Shown here: positions 12,972 through 22,244 of the stretch, piece by piece | How positions within the stretch are numbered: position 1 is the first letter of the stretch | Layout: each line of letters opens with the position of its first letter | DNA from: an uncultured Lachnospiraceae bacterium | Lineage (GTDB): Bacteria; Bacillota; Clostridia; Lachnospirales; Lachnospiraceae | NCBI GenBank assembly: GCA_910585065.1 | Contig: CAJUCG010000003.1 | Location: forward strand, 1 to 48,368 | DNA length: 48,368 nucleotides | Reading direction: 5' to 3' | Program-made: the position numbers and the translations under genes | Notes under the pieces: generated by a model | What the model saw: only the letters and a program-made list of their open reading frames with translations | Told to the model about the DNA's origin: nothing | The model's database searches: none

Positions 12972-15965
12972 ATGAAAGAATATTTGCTTGTAATTGATGG
13001 TTCCAGTCTGCTCACAACGCAGTTTTTTGGAAATCTTCCTCGCGAAATCGTTTTCGCTAAGACGATGGAGGAGAAAGCGGTCTTTTTTCCGCGTATTATG
13101 CAGACATCAAAGGGCGTGTATACCAATGCGGTTTACGGCTTTATGCGCGTGCTGCTAAAGATTTTAAAGGAGCAGAATCCCACATATTTGGCGGTTGCGT
13201 GGGATCTGAGCCGCAATACTTTTCGGAGGGAAATTTATCCGGACTACAAGGGCAATCGCGGGGAGACGATGCTCCCGCTAAAAAATCAGTTTGCCCTCTG
13301 TCAGCAGTTGCTGGAAAAAATGAAGGTAAAGCAGTTTATGGATGAACGTTATGAAGCGGACGATTTTACAGGGACGCTTGTGACAAAGTTTGAGAGCGAA
13401 GTGCCGGTGCGCATTATGACAAAAGACAGGGACTATTTGCAGCTTGTCTCTGATCGTACAGAGCTTTGGATGATTCATCCGACGGCAAGGAAAACTGAGG
13501 AATTATATGAAAAATATAATATGAGACAGAAGGATTGCTGTGTGCCGGATCGGACATTTCCGTTTACACCGGAACTTGTGGAAAAAGAGTTCGGTGTAAA
13601 ACCGGAGTCGATAAATTCGCTCAAAGGCTTGGAGGGCGATCCTTCGGACAATATCAAAGGGGTTCCCGGCGTAGGCGAGATGACAGCGGCGGCACTGATC
13701 CATGAGTACGGCTGTGTGGAACGACTCTATGAGGTTTTGAATTCTCTGGATGAAAAGGGGCAGAAAGCATTAGTGCAGGAATGGAAGACCCGTCTTGGAA
13801 TTAAGCGTTCTCCTCTTGGTCCGCTGCTCAAAAAAAGTGATACGGAACTTGTGGGAGAGCGCGCTGCCATGCTCTCAAAAACACTTGCGACAATTAAGCG
13901 CGATATTCCGCTGGACATTACTCTGGAGCAGCTTCGCTTAGCGATCGACAAAGAGGCTGCGCTAAAGGAATTTGCCGCTCTGGAATTCCGGTCATTAAAA
14001 TTTGAGGAGCCGGAGGAAGAGGGTGATTTTGTCCCAACTGAAGAAAATCCATTTGATAGCGGAAATCCATTTGGAGATAAGGACGCTTCGGCGGAAGCTC
14101 TGAATGATTTCTCTAAAATGATGAATCCTCCAGTTTCAGAATCAAAAGAGCCGGAGGATGTGCAGATACCTGCTGCCCCAAAAAAAGAAACGCAGGAAAA
14201 AAAGAAGATGGATATTCCTCCCTATTCTGAGCCGACACAGTTTATTCACACAGATTCTTTGCCGGAAGAACTCCTCTCAAAAAACAAGATTGCGTTCACC
14301 ATCTTTGCGGACGGGGAACAGCTTCTCTTGGTAGCATTGCAGGCAGACTCTGAAAAAATTTATTTTTCCGCGCCGACGCGCGATGATTTTACCTCCTATC
14401 TTGACCGTGCGGTAAAGAGTGGTGTGCGCCCGGTTACTATCGGGCTAAAAGAGCAGATGGATGTATTTGATGCCGAACAGATAAGGGAGATTGCCCTTCG
14501 TGGAAAGCTGCTTGACGTAGAGCTTGCCGCCTACTTAAAAAATCCGCTTTCCGGTGCGTACACCTACTTTGATCTTGCTAAGGAGTACTATGGGATTTCC
14601 CTAACTCCCGGCAAGGAATTATTTAAAAAAATCACCCCAAAAGAAGCCATGTTTTTCCAGCAGCCAACCGTGGAAAAATATTTGCTTTTCGGCTGTAATA
14701 TGGCATTTTTGCTGGCGGATGGGCTGCTTTCGTTTCTGGAGGCAAAAGAATCTTTGCTCTATTTTGAGATAGAACTTCCGCTGATTTTTACGCTCTACGC
14801 AATGCAAAAGCGCGGAATTTTAGTTGCGAGAGAAGAACTTCGCGATTATGCCGCACAGCTTGGTGCGCGTATCTGTGTGCTTGAGGATGAGATCTATGCC
14901 GATGCGGGAGAAAAATTCAATATCAATTCTCCAAGACAACTCGGTGTGATTCTATTTGAAAAGTTGAAACTTGCGGGCGGAAAGAAAACCAAAACTGGAT
15001 ATTCTACTGCGGCGGATGTTTTGGAACGCCTGATGGGGGCGCATCCGATAATCGAACGGCTCTTGGAATATCGGCAGCTAACCAAGTTAAAATCGACTTA
15101 CGCGGACGGACTTGCACCATATATTGCGGAGGATGGCAGAATTCACAGCACATTTCGCCAGACCATCACAGCAACCGGACGAATCAGCAGCACCGATCCA
15201 AATTTACAGAATATTCCAATTCGTATGGAGGTGGGCAGACAACTTCGCAAAGTGTTTATTCCGAAAGAAGGATTTGTTTTTCTGGATGCGGACTACTCGC
15301 AGATTGAACTGCGTGTATTAGCGCATATGTCGGGGGATGCACAATTAATTGCGGCGTACAATACGGCGCAGGATATCCATCGCATTACTGCCTCACAAGT
15401 ATTTCACACCCCGTTTGAGGAGGTGACAAAAGAGCAGCGCAGCCGCGCGAAAGCCGTAAATTTTGGGATTGTGTACGGCATTAGTTCCTTCGGGCTTGGG
15501 CAGGGGCTGAATATCTCCAGACAGGAGGCGGAAGAATATATTGAAAAATACTTTGAGACCTATCCTAGAGTGCGTGAATTTATGGATGATCTGGTTGCGG
15601 AGGCAAGGGAGAGCGGGGAATCCTGCACCCTGTTTGGGCGTATTCGACCTCTTTTAGATATTTCCAGTTCAAACTACACAAAGCGGGCGGAGCAGGAGCG
15701 CGTGGCAATGAATTCGCCGATCCAGGGAACAGCGGCGGACATTATGAAGATCGCGATGCTGCGCGTGGATCGCAGGTTGATTGAAGAGGGGTTAAAATCC
15801 CGGCTGCTCTTGCAGATTCATGATGAGCTGCTGGTGGAGACGGCAGTGGAGGAAGTGGAAAAAGTCAAAGAGATTCTTGTGGGAGAGATGAGCCAGGCAG
15901 CGAAACTTTTAGTGCCGCTTGAGGTGGAGGCGAAAGAGGGGAAAAACTGGCTTTTGGCGCACTAA
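12972..15965 (+). CDS. polA: DNA polymerase I, enlarged
   Basis: DNA polymerase I for Okazaki fragment maturation and repair. The 5' nuclease domain (about residues 1-340) has the metal-binding Asp9 in LVIDGSS, EADDF and the GDPSDNIKGVPGVG helix-hairpin-helix. The polymerase domain has motif A DYSQIELR with Asp774, the O helix KAVNFGIVYG and motif C HDELLVE with Asp951. At 997 aa it is over 100 residues longer than typical family A enzymes. About 20 extra residues occur between DGSS and TSKGVYTNAVYGF, and a proline/glutamate-rich linker spans about residues 345-430. The 3'-5' exonuclease fold is present but its first DxE motif reads TIF, so proofreading is probably lost. GTAATGA spacing to the previous gene implies co-transcription. 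Confidence 0.96.
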   Translation: MKEYLLVIDGSSLLTTQFFGNLPREIVFAKTMEEKAVFFPRIMQTSKGVYTNAVYGFMRVLLKILKEQNPTYLAVAWDLSRNTFRREIYPDYKGNRGETMLPLKNQFALCQQLLEKMKVKQFMDERYEADDFTGTLVTKFESEVPVRIMTKDRDYLQLVSDRTELWMIHPTARKTEELYEKYNMRQKDCCVPDRTFPFTPELVEKEFGVKPESINSLKGLEGDPSDNIKGVPGVGEMTAAALIHEYGCVERLYEVLNSLDEKGQKALVQEWKTRLGIKRSPLGPLLKKSDTELVGERAAMLSKTLATIKRDIPLDITLEQLRLAIDKEAALKEFAALEFRSLKFEEPEEEGDFVPTEENPFDSGNPFGDKDASAEALNDFSKMMNPPVSESKEPEDVQIPAAPKKETQEKKKMDIPPYSEPTQFIHTDSLPEELLSKNKIAFTIFADGEQLLLVALQADSEKIYFSAPTRDDFTSYLDRAVKSGVRPVTIGLKEQMDVFDAEQIREIALRGKLLDVELAAYLKNPLSGAYTYFDLAKEYYGISLTPGKELFKKITPKEAMFFQQPTVEKYLLFGCNMAFLLADGLLSFLEAKESLLYFEIELPLIFTLYAMQKRGILVAREELRDYAAQLGARICVLEDEIYADAGEKFNINSPRQLGVILFEKLKLAGGKKTKTGYSTAADVLERLMGAHPIIERLLEYRQLTKLKSTYADGLAPYIAEDGRIHSTFRQTITATGRISSTDPNLQNIPIRMEVGRQLRKVFIPKEGFVFLDADYSQIELRVLAHMSGDAQLIAAYNTAQDIHRITASQVFHTPFEEVTKEQRSRAKAVNFGIVYGISSFGLGQGLNISRQEAEEYIEKYFETYPRVREFMDDLVAEARESGESCTLFGRIRPLLDISSSNYTKRAEQERVAMNSPIQGTAADIMKIAMLRVDRRLIEEGLKSRLLLQIHDELLVETAVEEVEKVKEILVGEMSQAAKLLVPLEVEAKEGKNWLLAH

Positions 15966-15982
15966 TTTTAAAGGGAGATAAA

Positions 15983-16579
15983 ATGGGAAAAATTATCGGG
16001 ATAACGGGCGGTGTCGGCTGTGGAAAATCGACAGTGGTAAAACTTTTGCAAAAACATTACCATTGCCTGACAATATTGACGGATGAAGTTGCCAGAAAAC
16101 AGATGCTTTTAGGCGGCACTACTTATTCGCGCGTAGTAAAAGAGTTTGGAGAAGACATTCTCCTAGAGGATAGAAGTATTGATCGCGGGAAACTTGCAGG
16201 GATTGTCTTTGCCGATCCGGACGCGCTTTTGCGGCTGAACGCGCTGACACATCCGGCGGTAACGGAATATGTTTTGGCGCAGGTTGAAGAGGAAAGAAAA
16301 GAAAATCGCTACGAACTTTTAGTGATTGAATCGGCACTTTTAATTGAGGGCGGCTACGAGACTTTCTGTGATCAGGTATGGTATATTTACGCTACAGAAA
16401 AAGAGCGTAAAGAAAGATTAAAAAGAGATCGCGGCTACACGGACAAAAAAATCGACGATCTGATGGCACGCCAGCATAGGGAGGAAGATTTTTTTTCGGT
16501 GGCATCCTACGTGATAAGAAACAATGATGGGAGAGATGAGGAGGCATTACTCGCCGATATCAAAAAAATTTTGGCATAG
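15983..16579 (+). CDS. coaE: Dephospho-CoA kinase
   Basis: Last enzyme of coenzyme A synthesis: ATP-dependent phosphorylation of the 3'-hydroxyl of dephospho-CoA. The P-loop GGVGCGKST is at residues 9-17, the LTDEVAR substrate block follows, then LNALTHPAV and a lid region with RLKRDRGYT. 198 aa is the normal length. It starts 17 bases after polA with AAAGGGAGA upstream; polA-coaE adjacency is common in Bacillota. Confidence 0.96.
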   Translation: MGKIIGITGGVGCGKSTVVKLLQKHYHCLTILTDEVARKQMLLGGTTYSRVVKEFGEDILLEDRSIDRGKLAGIVFADPDALLRLNALTHPAVTEYVLAQVEEERKENRYELLVIESALLIEGGYETFCDQVWYIYATEKERKERLKRDRGYTDKKIDDLMARQHREEDFFSVASYVIRNNDGRDEEALLADIKKILA

Positions 16580-16656
16580 AATTTTTCAGAAAATAGTAGA
16601 AATAGTATACGGTTTGTGATAAGATAATAGTATCAATATCCTTATGGAGGCACTTT

Positions 16657-18801
16657 ATGGATAAAGAAAATATTCCGGAACAACTGGTTTTTGGTCTTGA
16701 TATAGGAACGAGAAGTATTGTCGGAACAGTTGGCTACAAACAGAACGTAAATAGTTTTGTAGTGGTAGCGCAGAGTGTCCGCTGCCATGAAACGCGTGCG
16801 ATGATGGACGGACAAATTCATGATATTGCAAAAGTCGCCGAGACGATCTCTCAGGTGAGAAGGGAACTCGAACATCAGATTGGACGGAAACTGACCAGAG
16901 TTTGTATTGCGGCAGCAGGCCGCGTATTAAAAACTGTGACAGTGGAGGTGGAGGAAAATCTTGGGGACGAGAATTTTCAGGATGAGATGATCAGCGCGGA
17001 AATTATTCATGGACTGGAAATGCTCGGTGTCGAGAAAGCCTATGAAATCATACGCCAGGAGACACAGGGGGAAAATATCCGATTTTATTGTGTTGGCTAT
17101 TCTGTAGTGCATTACTATTTAAATGATAATATGATTACTAACTTAGAGGGTCATAAAGGGAATAAAATTGCCGCAAAGGTCTTAGCGACTTTCCTTCCAC
17201 AGGAGGTGATTGACGGACTGTATGCGTCGACGGAAAAAGCCGGACTTGAGGTGGACAATCTGACGCTTGAGCCGATCGCGGCGATCAACGTCGCCATCCC
17301 GGAAAAATTTCGTCTCTTAAATATCGCGCTGGTGGATGTGGGAGCGGGGACTTCCGACATCTGTATTACAAAGGAGGGGACAGTGGTCGCCTACGGGATG
17401 ATCCCGATGGCGGGCGATGCGATCACCAACGTGATTGTGCAGGCGCATCTCGTCGATTTTGCGACGGCGGAGGAGATTAAAATCGGCGCGGCCATGCAAA
17501 AGAAAGTGATAAATTACAAAGATATTATGGGACTTGCGGAGAAGACCACGCCGGAGGAAGTCTTTGCTGAGACGCAGGACAAGGTGGCGGAGATCACACA
17601 GTTAGTTGCGGACAAGATTGTGGAGTTAAACGGCGGCAAATCGGTGAGTGCAGTTTTTGTAGTCGGCGGCGGCGGCAAACTTCCAGATTTTGTAAAAATG
17701 CTTGCAAACCGCCTGAATCTGCCGGAGGAGCGCGTGGCACTGCGCGGCGAGGAAGTTCTTGGAGCGATCACTTTTCCGGAGGATGTCAAAAAAGATCCGA
17801 TGCTTGTCACCCCAATAGGGATCTGTCTAAACTATTATGAGCAAAAAAATAATTTTATTTTTGTACAGGTAAACGGGGAGCGCGTAAAACTCTATGACAA
17901 CAGTAAATTGACCATCGTGGATGCCGCGCTCTCAGTAGGATTTCCAAATGATGGACTCTTCCCTAAGCGCGGGACAGCACTGGAATTTTTTGTAAATGGA
18001 AGAAAACGCATGGTGCGCGGCGAGGAAGGTGAGGCGGCGATTATTTTGTTAAATAACCGCACAGCGGGCATCAACACTCCGATCGAGGCGAACGATATCA
18101 TTGAGATCACGGCATCCACATCGGGCGAAGCCGCGCATATGATGATCGGGGAGCTTGCGGAATACAAAAGGTCGATTGAATTTCTGGTAAATGGCAAGAA
18201 GATTATCTGCCCGAAATTTGTCCGCGCAAATGGGCAGCTGGTCTCTGAGTACTATGATATCCATGCGGATGACCAGCTTGAAATCCAGGATTATTATACG
18301 CTGCGGCAGCTCCTTGATTTTATGGATGTGATGTACCAGGACGGGATTTTGGTCAATCATGTGCCTGCTGGAGAAAATGAGAAGATCTATGACAAATTCA
18401 GCGTAGATTTTGACCTTTCTTCTTCTGGTTCTGCTCTTTCTGCGGGGAAGTTGGAAGAAGAGGTTTTGGAGAAGGATTTTTCTTCCTCCGATAAAGAAGC
18501 TTCTTCTAAAGAGATGAATTCAGAAAAAACTTCCACTAAGGAAGATACCGCAGAGGAAATTTCCACAGAAAAGGGCGAGCCGCAGAAAGAGGATACCGAT
18601 CTCAGGCTCACCGTCAACTCTACGCCCGTTATATTAAAGGGAAAGAAGGAGTATCGTGTAGTTGATATTTTGGATTTCTATGATTTTGATGTGAAAACCG
18701 CGCATGGCAATCGGGTGGTGATCAAAGTGAATGGAACACCTTGCAGCTTTTCTACAAGACTTTCGCTCGGAGACTATGTGGAATTGTATTGGGAGGATTG
18801 A
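16657..18801 (+). CDS. FtsA-like cell division ATPase with long C-terminal extension
   Basis: 714 aa protein of the actin/Hsp70 ATPase superfamily related to FtsA. The N-terminal phosphate-1 motif is FGLDIGTRSIVGTVG, the 1C/SHS2-like region follows, the phosphate-2 motif is ALVDVGAGTSDI near residues 228-239, and the adenosine motif is VFVVGGGGKLPDF near residues 332-344. Ordinary FtsA ends near 420 residues; here about 300 more follow. These include a repeated segment (IEFLVNGKKI, ELFVNGRKR-type) and a Ser/Glu/Lys-rich linker (about 590-655), then a final LRLTVNSTPVILKGK domain. No obvious C-terminal amphipathic membrane helix of the FtsA kind is seen. The start has TGGAGG 7 bases upstream. 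It is not near ftsZ, so whether it is the main FtsA is open. Confidence 0.82.
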   Translation: MDKENIPEQLVFGLDIGTRSIVGTVGYKQNVNSFVVVAQSVRCHETRAMMDGQIHDIAKVAETISQVRRELEHQIGRKLTRVCIAAAGRVLKTVTVEVEENLGDENFQDEMISAEIIHGLEMLGVEKAYEIIRQETQGENIRFYCVGYSVVHYYLNDNMITNLEGHKGNKIAAKVLATFLPQEVIDGLYASTEKAGLEVDNLTLEPIAAINVAIPEKFRLLNIALVDVGAGTSDICITKEGTVVAYGMIPMAGDAITNVIVQAHLVDFATAEEIKIGAAMQKKVINYKDIMGLAEKTTPEEVFAETQDKVAEITQLVADKIVELNGGKSVSAVFVVGGGGKLPDFVKMLANRLNLPEERVALRGEEVLGAITFPEDVKKDPMLVTPIGICLNYYEQKNNFIFVQVNGERVKLYDNSKLTIVDAALSVGFPNDGLFPKRGTALEFFVNGRKRMVRGEEGEAAIILLNNRTAGINTPIEANDIIEITASTSGEAAHMMIGELAEYKRSIEFLVNGKKIICPKFVRANGQLVSEYYDIHADDQLEIQDYYTLRQLLDFMDVMYQDGILVNHVPAGENEKIYDKFSVDFDLSSSGSALSAGKLEEEVLEKDFSSSDKEASSKEMNSEKTSTKEDTAEEISTEKGEPQKEDTDLRLTVNSTPVILKGKKEYRVVDILDFYDFDVKTAHGNRVVIKVNGTPCSFSTRLSLGDYVELYWED

Positions 18802-18845
18802 GAACTAAGGCAGTACAAAACAATAAAATGGACAGGAGGGATTTT

Positions 18846-20438
18846 ATGGAGCTGAGGTTTATCGGTGCAGATCATGAAGTAACGGGGAGTTGCCACTACG
18901 TTTCCGCCTGTGGCAAGAATTTTCTGCTCGACTGTGGGATGGAGCAGGGGGCAGATATTTATGAAAATGCGGAATTGCCGGTCCCACCATCCGAGATCGA
19001 CTATATTTTCCTCTCGCATGCGCATATCGACCATTCCGGCTTGATCCCGTATCTGTACGCGCACGGATTTCGAGGAAGCGTGTATGCGACGGAAGCGACA
19101 ACAGAGCTTTGCGACATTATGCTGCGCGACAGTGCCCATATTCAGATGTTTGAGGCAGAATGGCAGAACCGCAAGGCAAAGCGCGCCGGCAGAGAGGAGT
19201 ATGTGCCGCTCTATGAACTTGAGGATGCTGTGGGGGTTATGGAACATTTCGTCCCTTGTCCTTACGGGCGGATTATCAATGTCTGTGAGGGCATTCACAT
19301 CCGCTTTGTCGATGTGGGGCATCTGCTCGGCTCCGCAAGCGTTGAGGTTTGGTTAGAAGAGGGAGATCTAAAACGAAAGATTGCATTTTCCGGCGATGTT
19401 GGAAACTATAACCAACCGATCATCAAAGATCCGGAATATCTTACGGACGCAGATATTGTTATTGTGGAATCGACCTACGGGGATCGTCTGCACGATCGCA
19501 ACCCTGACAATGTGGCGGCACTCGCAGACATTATCAAGCAGACTTTTGAGCGCGGCGGAAATGTCGTGATCCCTTCATTTGCAGTTGGCAGGACGCAGGA
19601 GATGCTCTATTTTATCCGCCAGATCAAGCAAGATAATTTAGTAAAAGGGTTTGAAAATTTTGAAGTCTATATTGACAGCCCGCTTGCGGTGGAGGCTACC
19701 AATATTTTCCAGCAAAATGTGGACTCCTGTTTTGATGAGGAAGCACTTTCACTGGTGCGTCAGGGCATCAATCCGATCCGTTTTCCGGGTTTAAAGATCG
19801 CAGTTTCAGCGGAAGAGTCAAAGGAGATCAATTTTAAACCGGAGCCTAAGGTAATTATCTCTGCGTCGGGGATGTGCGAGGCGGGGCGTATCAAACACCA
19901 TCTAAAGCACAATCTCTGGCGACCGGAATCCACGATTCTCTTTGTCGGATATCAGGCCAACGGCACACTTGGGCGCGCGATCTATGAAGGGGCGAAGGAA
20001 GTGCGGCTTTTTGGTGAGACCATCGAGGTCAAAGCGCAGATTCAAAAATTTATCGGGATCAGCGGACACGCGGATAAGGAGGGGTTAATTCGCTGGGTGA
20101 ACGCCTTTGCCAAAAAGCCACAGAAAGTTTTTGTAGTGCATGGTGAAGACTCTGTAACAGAACATTTTGCCGCACTTTTGCGCAACGATTATTGTCTGAA
20201 TGCCGTTGCGCCGTACACTGGTTCCGTCTATAATCTCCTCGACGGCGGTCTGATTACCGAAGGCTCCCACACAAGAGTGGAGAGGGCGGCAAAACAGCCA
20301 ACCGGCGTATTTGCAAGACTTCTTGCGGCTGGTCAGCGTCTCCTTACCGTGATTCGGCATAACGAACACGGCGCGAATAAGGATCTGGCGAAATTTGCAG
20401 ACCAAATCAACGCGCTTTGCGAGAAATGGGATCGCTGA
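18846..20438 (+). CDS. Beta-CASP metallo-beta-lactamase RNA nuclease
   Basis: MBL-fold protein with beta-CASP and C-terminal RMMBL regions, as in the CPSF/Ysh1-like RNA-processing nucleases (COG1236). The zinc motif HAHIDH is at residues 58-63. FVDVGHLLGSAS and FSGDVGNYNQPI carry further ligands, DIVIVESTYGDR opens the beta-CASP part, and SGMCEAGRIKHHL and ISGHADKEGL are the late conserved blocks. Length is 530 aa. ATG 18846 has AGGAGGG 5 bases upstream and starts the canonical ELRFIGADHEVTGSCH; longer readings run back into the FtsA-like gene without family similarity. Its last 32 bases overlap the end of sigG on the other strand. Confidence 0.92.
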   Translation: MELRFIGADHEVTGSCHYVSACGKNFLLDCGMEQGADIYENAELPVPPSEIDYIFLSHAHIDHSGLIPYLYAHGFRGSVYATEATTELCDIMLRDSAHIQMFEAEWQNRKAKRAGREEYVPLYELEDAVGVMEHFVPCPYGRIINVCEGIHIRFVDVGHLLGSASVEVWLEEGDLKRKIAFSGDVGNYNQPIIKDPEYLTDADIVIVESTYGDRLHDRNPDNVAALADIIKQTFERGGNVVIPSFAVGRTQEMLYFIRQIKQDNLVKGFENFEVYIDSPLAVEATNIFQQNVDSCFDEEALSLVRQGINPIRFPGLKIAVSAEESKEINFKPEPKVIISASGMCEAGRIKHHLKHNLWRPESTILFVGYQANGTLGRAIYEGAKEVRLFGETIEVKAQIQKFIGISGHADKEGLIRWVNAFAKKPQKVFVVHGEDSVTEHFAALLRNDYCLNAVAPYTGSVYNLLDGGLITEGSHTRVERAAKQPTGVFARLLAAGQRLLTVIRHNEHGANKDLAKFADQINALCEKWDR

Positions 20439-21207
20439 GATAATTTTTCATATTTTTTAGTGCGTTTTTTTCAAGGCGGCTGACCTGAGCCTGGGAGATA
20501 TTGATTTCCTCCGCTACTTCCATCTGCGTTTTTCCCTGAAAGTAGCGGAGGCGGATAATATGATTCTCGCGCTCAGGCAGCCGTTTCATCGCTTCTTTTA
20601 GGGAGATTTCCTCAATCCAGTTCTCCTCCCGATTTTTCTTGTCGCTTACCTGATCCATAATGTAGAGTGCGTCCCCCCCTTCCGAGTAGACCGGCTCATA
20701 GAGGGAAACTGGTGTTTGTACTGCGTCCATCGCGTTTACAATATCTTCCCTTGAAAGTCCGGAGACCTCAGAAAGCTCCTCGATCGTAGGTTCGCGGTTG
20801 TTCTCGCGGATAAACGCCTCTTTCGCGTAGATGGCGCGGTAGGCGTTGTCGCGCAGGGAGCGCGAGACACGGATGGAATTATTGTCCCTGAGATAGCGTC
20901 TTATCTCCCCAATAATCATTGGAACAGCGTAGGTGGAGAATCGAACCCCCTGCTCCGTATCGAAATTGTCGATCGCTTTCATCAGCCCGATACAGCCGAT
21001 CTGAAAGAGATCATCCACATTTTCATTGCTGCTGGAAAATCGCTGAATAATACTTAAAACCAGTCTTAAATTCCCCTCAATATATAGTTCGCGTGCCCCT
21101 GCATCTCCGCTTTTAATGCGGCGAAAAAGTTCATCTTTTTCTTCATTGTCAATTAATGGGAGCTTTGCGGTATTTACCCCACAGATTTCAACTTTATACA
21201 ATGCCAT
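20407..21207 (-). CDS. sigG: RNA polymerase sporulation sigma factor G
   Basis: Late forespore-specific sigma factor. The N-terminal ALYKVEICGVNTAKLPLI is the hallmark of sigma-G, the region that binds its anti-sigma factors. Region 2 is VDDLFQIGCIGLMKAIDNF with RFSTYAVPMIIGEIRRYLRDN; region 3 follows, and region 4 ends LRYFQGKTQMEVAEEINISQAQVSRLE. ATG 21207 is chosen: AAAGGA is 10 bases upstream, while the alternative ATG at 21216 is only 1 base from it. Length is 266 aa. Unlike the frequent spoIIGA-sigE-sigG arrangement, it stands alone here, convergent with and overlapping the MBL nuclease gene. A sigma-G-type promoter is visible upstream. Its presence indicates an endospore former. Confidence 0.96.
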   Translation of the reverse strand: MALYKVEICGVNTAKLPLIDNEEKDELFRRIKSGDAGARELYIEGNLRLVLSIIQRFSSSNENVDDLFQIGCIGLMKAIDNFDTEQGVRFSTYAVPMIIGEIRRYLRDNNSIRVSRSLRDNAYRAIYAKEAFIRENNREPTIEELSEVSGLSREDIVNAMDAVQTPVSLYEPVYSEGGDALYIMDQVSDKKNREENWIEEISLKEAMKRLPERENHIIRLRYFQGKTQMEVAEEINISQAQVSRLEKNALKNMKNYLSDPISRKAR

Positions 21208-21238
21208 ACTTATCATGTCCTTTCATTGCAGTTAATAA

Positions 21239-21268
21239 AAGAATGCGCCATCCAATGTTTTTTTATTC
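21239..21268 (-). promoter_or_regulatory. Candidate forespore (sigma-G/F) promoter of sigG
   Basis: On the minus strand: GAATA (21268-21264), an 18-base spacer, then CATTCTT (21245-21239). This fits the sigma-G pattern of a gHATR -35 and a CATnnTA -10 except for the last base. It lies about 30 bases before the sigG ATG, in agreement with the known autoregulation of sigG in Bacillus. Confidence 0.6.
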
Positions 21269-21379
21269 GCATTTTTTTATTTTTGCGGGGAGGAATTTTT
21301 CATGCCGTCTTATTTTTGTAAAATATTAACAGAAATGCAGAAAATATTAAAAAAATGTAAAAATAATAAAATCGGCAGA

Positions 21380-21408
21380 TTGACAGAGGAAAGGGGAAGT
21401 GCTAAAAT
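21380..21408 (+). promoter_or_regulatory. Promoter of the Mrp/Mbh-type operon
   Basis: TTGACA (21380-21385), 17-base spacer, TAAAAT (21403-21408), 42 bases before the first start codon at 21451. It appears to drive the whole run of genes to 30996, since all the gaps are short or overlapping. Confidence 0.82.
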
Positions 21409-21450
21409 AAATTGGCTTGAAAAATGGCGAAGGAAAGGAGGAAATCGGAA

Positions 21451-21921
21451 GTGCTGGCACTTTTTTTTGCTTTGTGGATTGTGTTTAACGGGAGAATAAC
21501 CGGGGAGATCCTGATTTTTGGTGTGGGGATCGCTCTGCTGTTATTTGGCTTCATTTGCAAATTTATGGATTACAGTGTGAAAAAGGAACTGCGCACATAT
21601 CGTAATATCTGGCGCGGCATTTCCTATATTGTGCTGCTCTTGAGCGAAATTATCAAGGCGAATTATAATGTGATACGCCTGATTCTCTCCCCGAAATACG
21701 AGATAGAACCAAAGCTTGTCCGGTTTAAGACGGATTTAAAAAGAGATACTCTGCGCGTAATTTTAGCGGACTCTATCACATTAACACCCGGCACGATCAC
21801 GGTGACACTTGAGGGGGAGGAATATCTTATCCACTGCCTGGACAAAGATATGGCAGAGGGAATGGAGGACTCAGAATTTGTACACCGGCTTCGCGCATTT
21901 GAGAAGGGGGAGGAGAAATGA
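21451..21921 (+). CDS. mrpE: Mrp/Mbh antiporter subunit MrpE (MbhA)
   Basis: First subunit of a multisubunit Na+/H+ antiporter module. Two membrane helices lie in the first 50 residues (LALFFALWIVFN, ILIFGVGIALLLFGFI) and a third in ISYIVLLLSEIIKANYNVIRLIL, followed by the cytosolic DSITLTPGTITVTLEGEEYLIHCLD domain typical of MrpE. The GTG at 21451 has AAAGGAGG 9 bases upstream and yields the usual short N-terminus; an in-frame ATG at 21424 lies on top of that ribosome site. It overlaps mrpF by 4 bases (ATGA). 156 aa. Confidence 0.92.
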   Translation: MLALFFALWIVFNGRITGEILIFGVGIALLLFGFICKFMDYSVKKELRTYRNIWRGISYIVLLLSEIIKANYNVIRLILSPKYEIEPKLVRFKTDLKRDTLRVILADSITLTPGTITVTLEGEEYLIHCLDKDMAEGMEDSEFVHRLRAFEKGEEK

Positions 21922-22244
21922 TCGATTGGGTCTGCGATGTATTTTTAACAGCGGTTCTTATTGTGCTTGGCATTCTGTGCTTTTTTTGTCTGATCCGTTC
22001 CCTAAAAGGACCAAGGCTTGCCGATCGCATTGTGGCGGTCAATATGGTAGGCACAATGACAATGATGAGCATTGCGGTGCTTACCGTTAAACTAAAAGAG
22101 GGGTTTCTCGCGGATGTGGCACTGATCTATGCCATGATCAGTTTCCTTGCCGTTGTGGTGGTGGCAAAGGTTTATCTGGGTGTACACCGGGAAAAACTTG
22201 AGATGGAGAATAAAAATCGAGAAAAAGAAAAGGGGGAAAAATGA
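21918..22244 (+). CDS. mrpF: Mrp/Mbh antiporter subunit MrpF (MbhB)
   Basis: 108 aa, three membrane helices, MrpF family. The conserved block is GPRLADRIVAVNMVGTM in the middle, followed by ADVALIYAMISFLAVVVVAKV. The C-terminus is a charged tail. It overlaps mrpE by ATGA and mrpG by 4 bases, so translation is coupled. Confidence 0.93.
   Translation: MIDWVCDVFLTAVLIVLGILCFFCLIRSLKGPRLADRIVAVNMVGTMTMMSIAVLTVKLKEGFLADVALIYAMISFLAVVVVAKVYLGVHREKLEMENKNREKEKGEK

Noticed and set aside
16583..16611. TTTTCA-17-TATACG as a promoter for the FtsA-like gene
   Set aside because: Only a partial match at both boxes; a promoter probably exists in this gap but cannot be fixed.
21302..21499. 65-codon frame before mrpE
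   Set aside because: It covers the operon promoter at 21380-21408 and has no family features.
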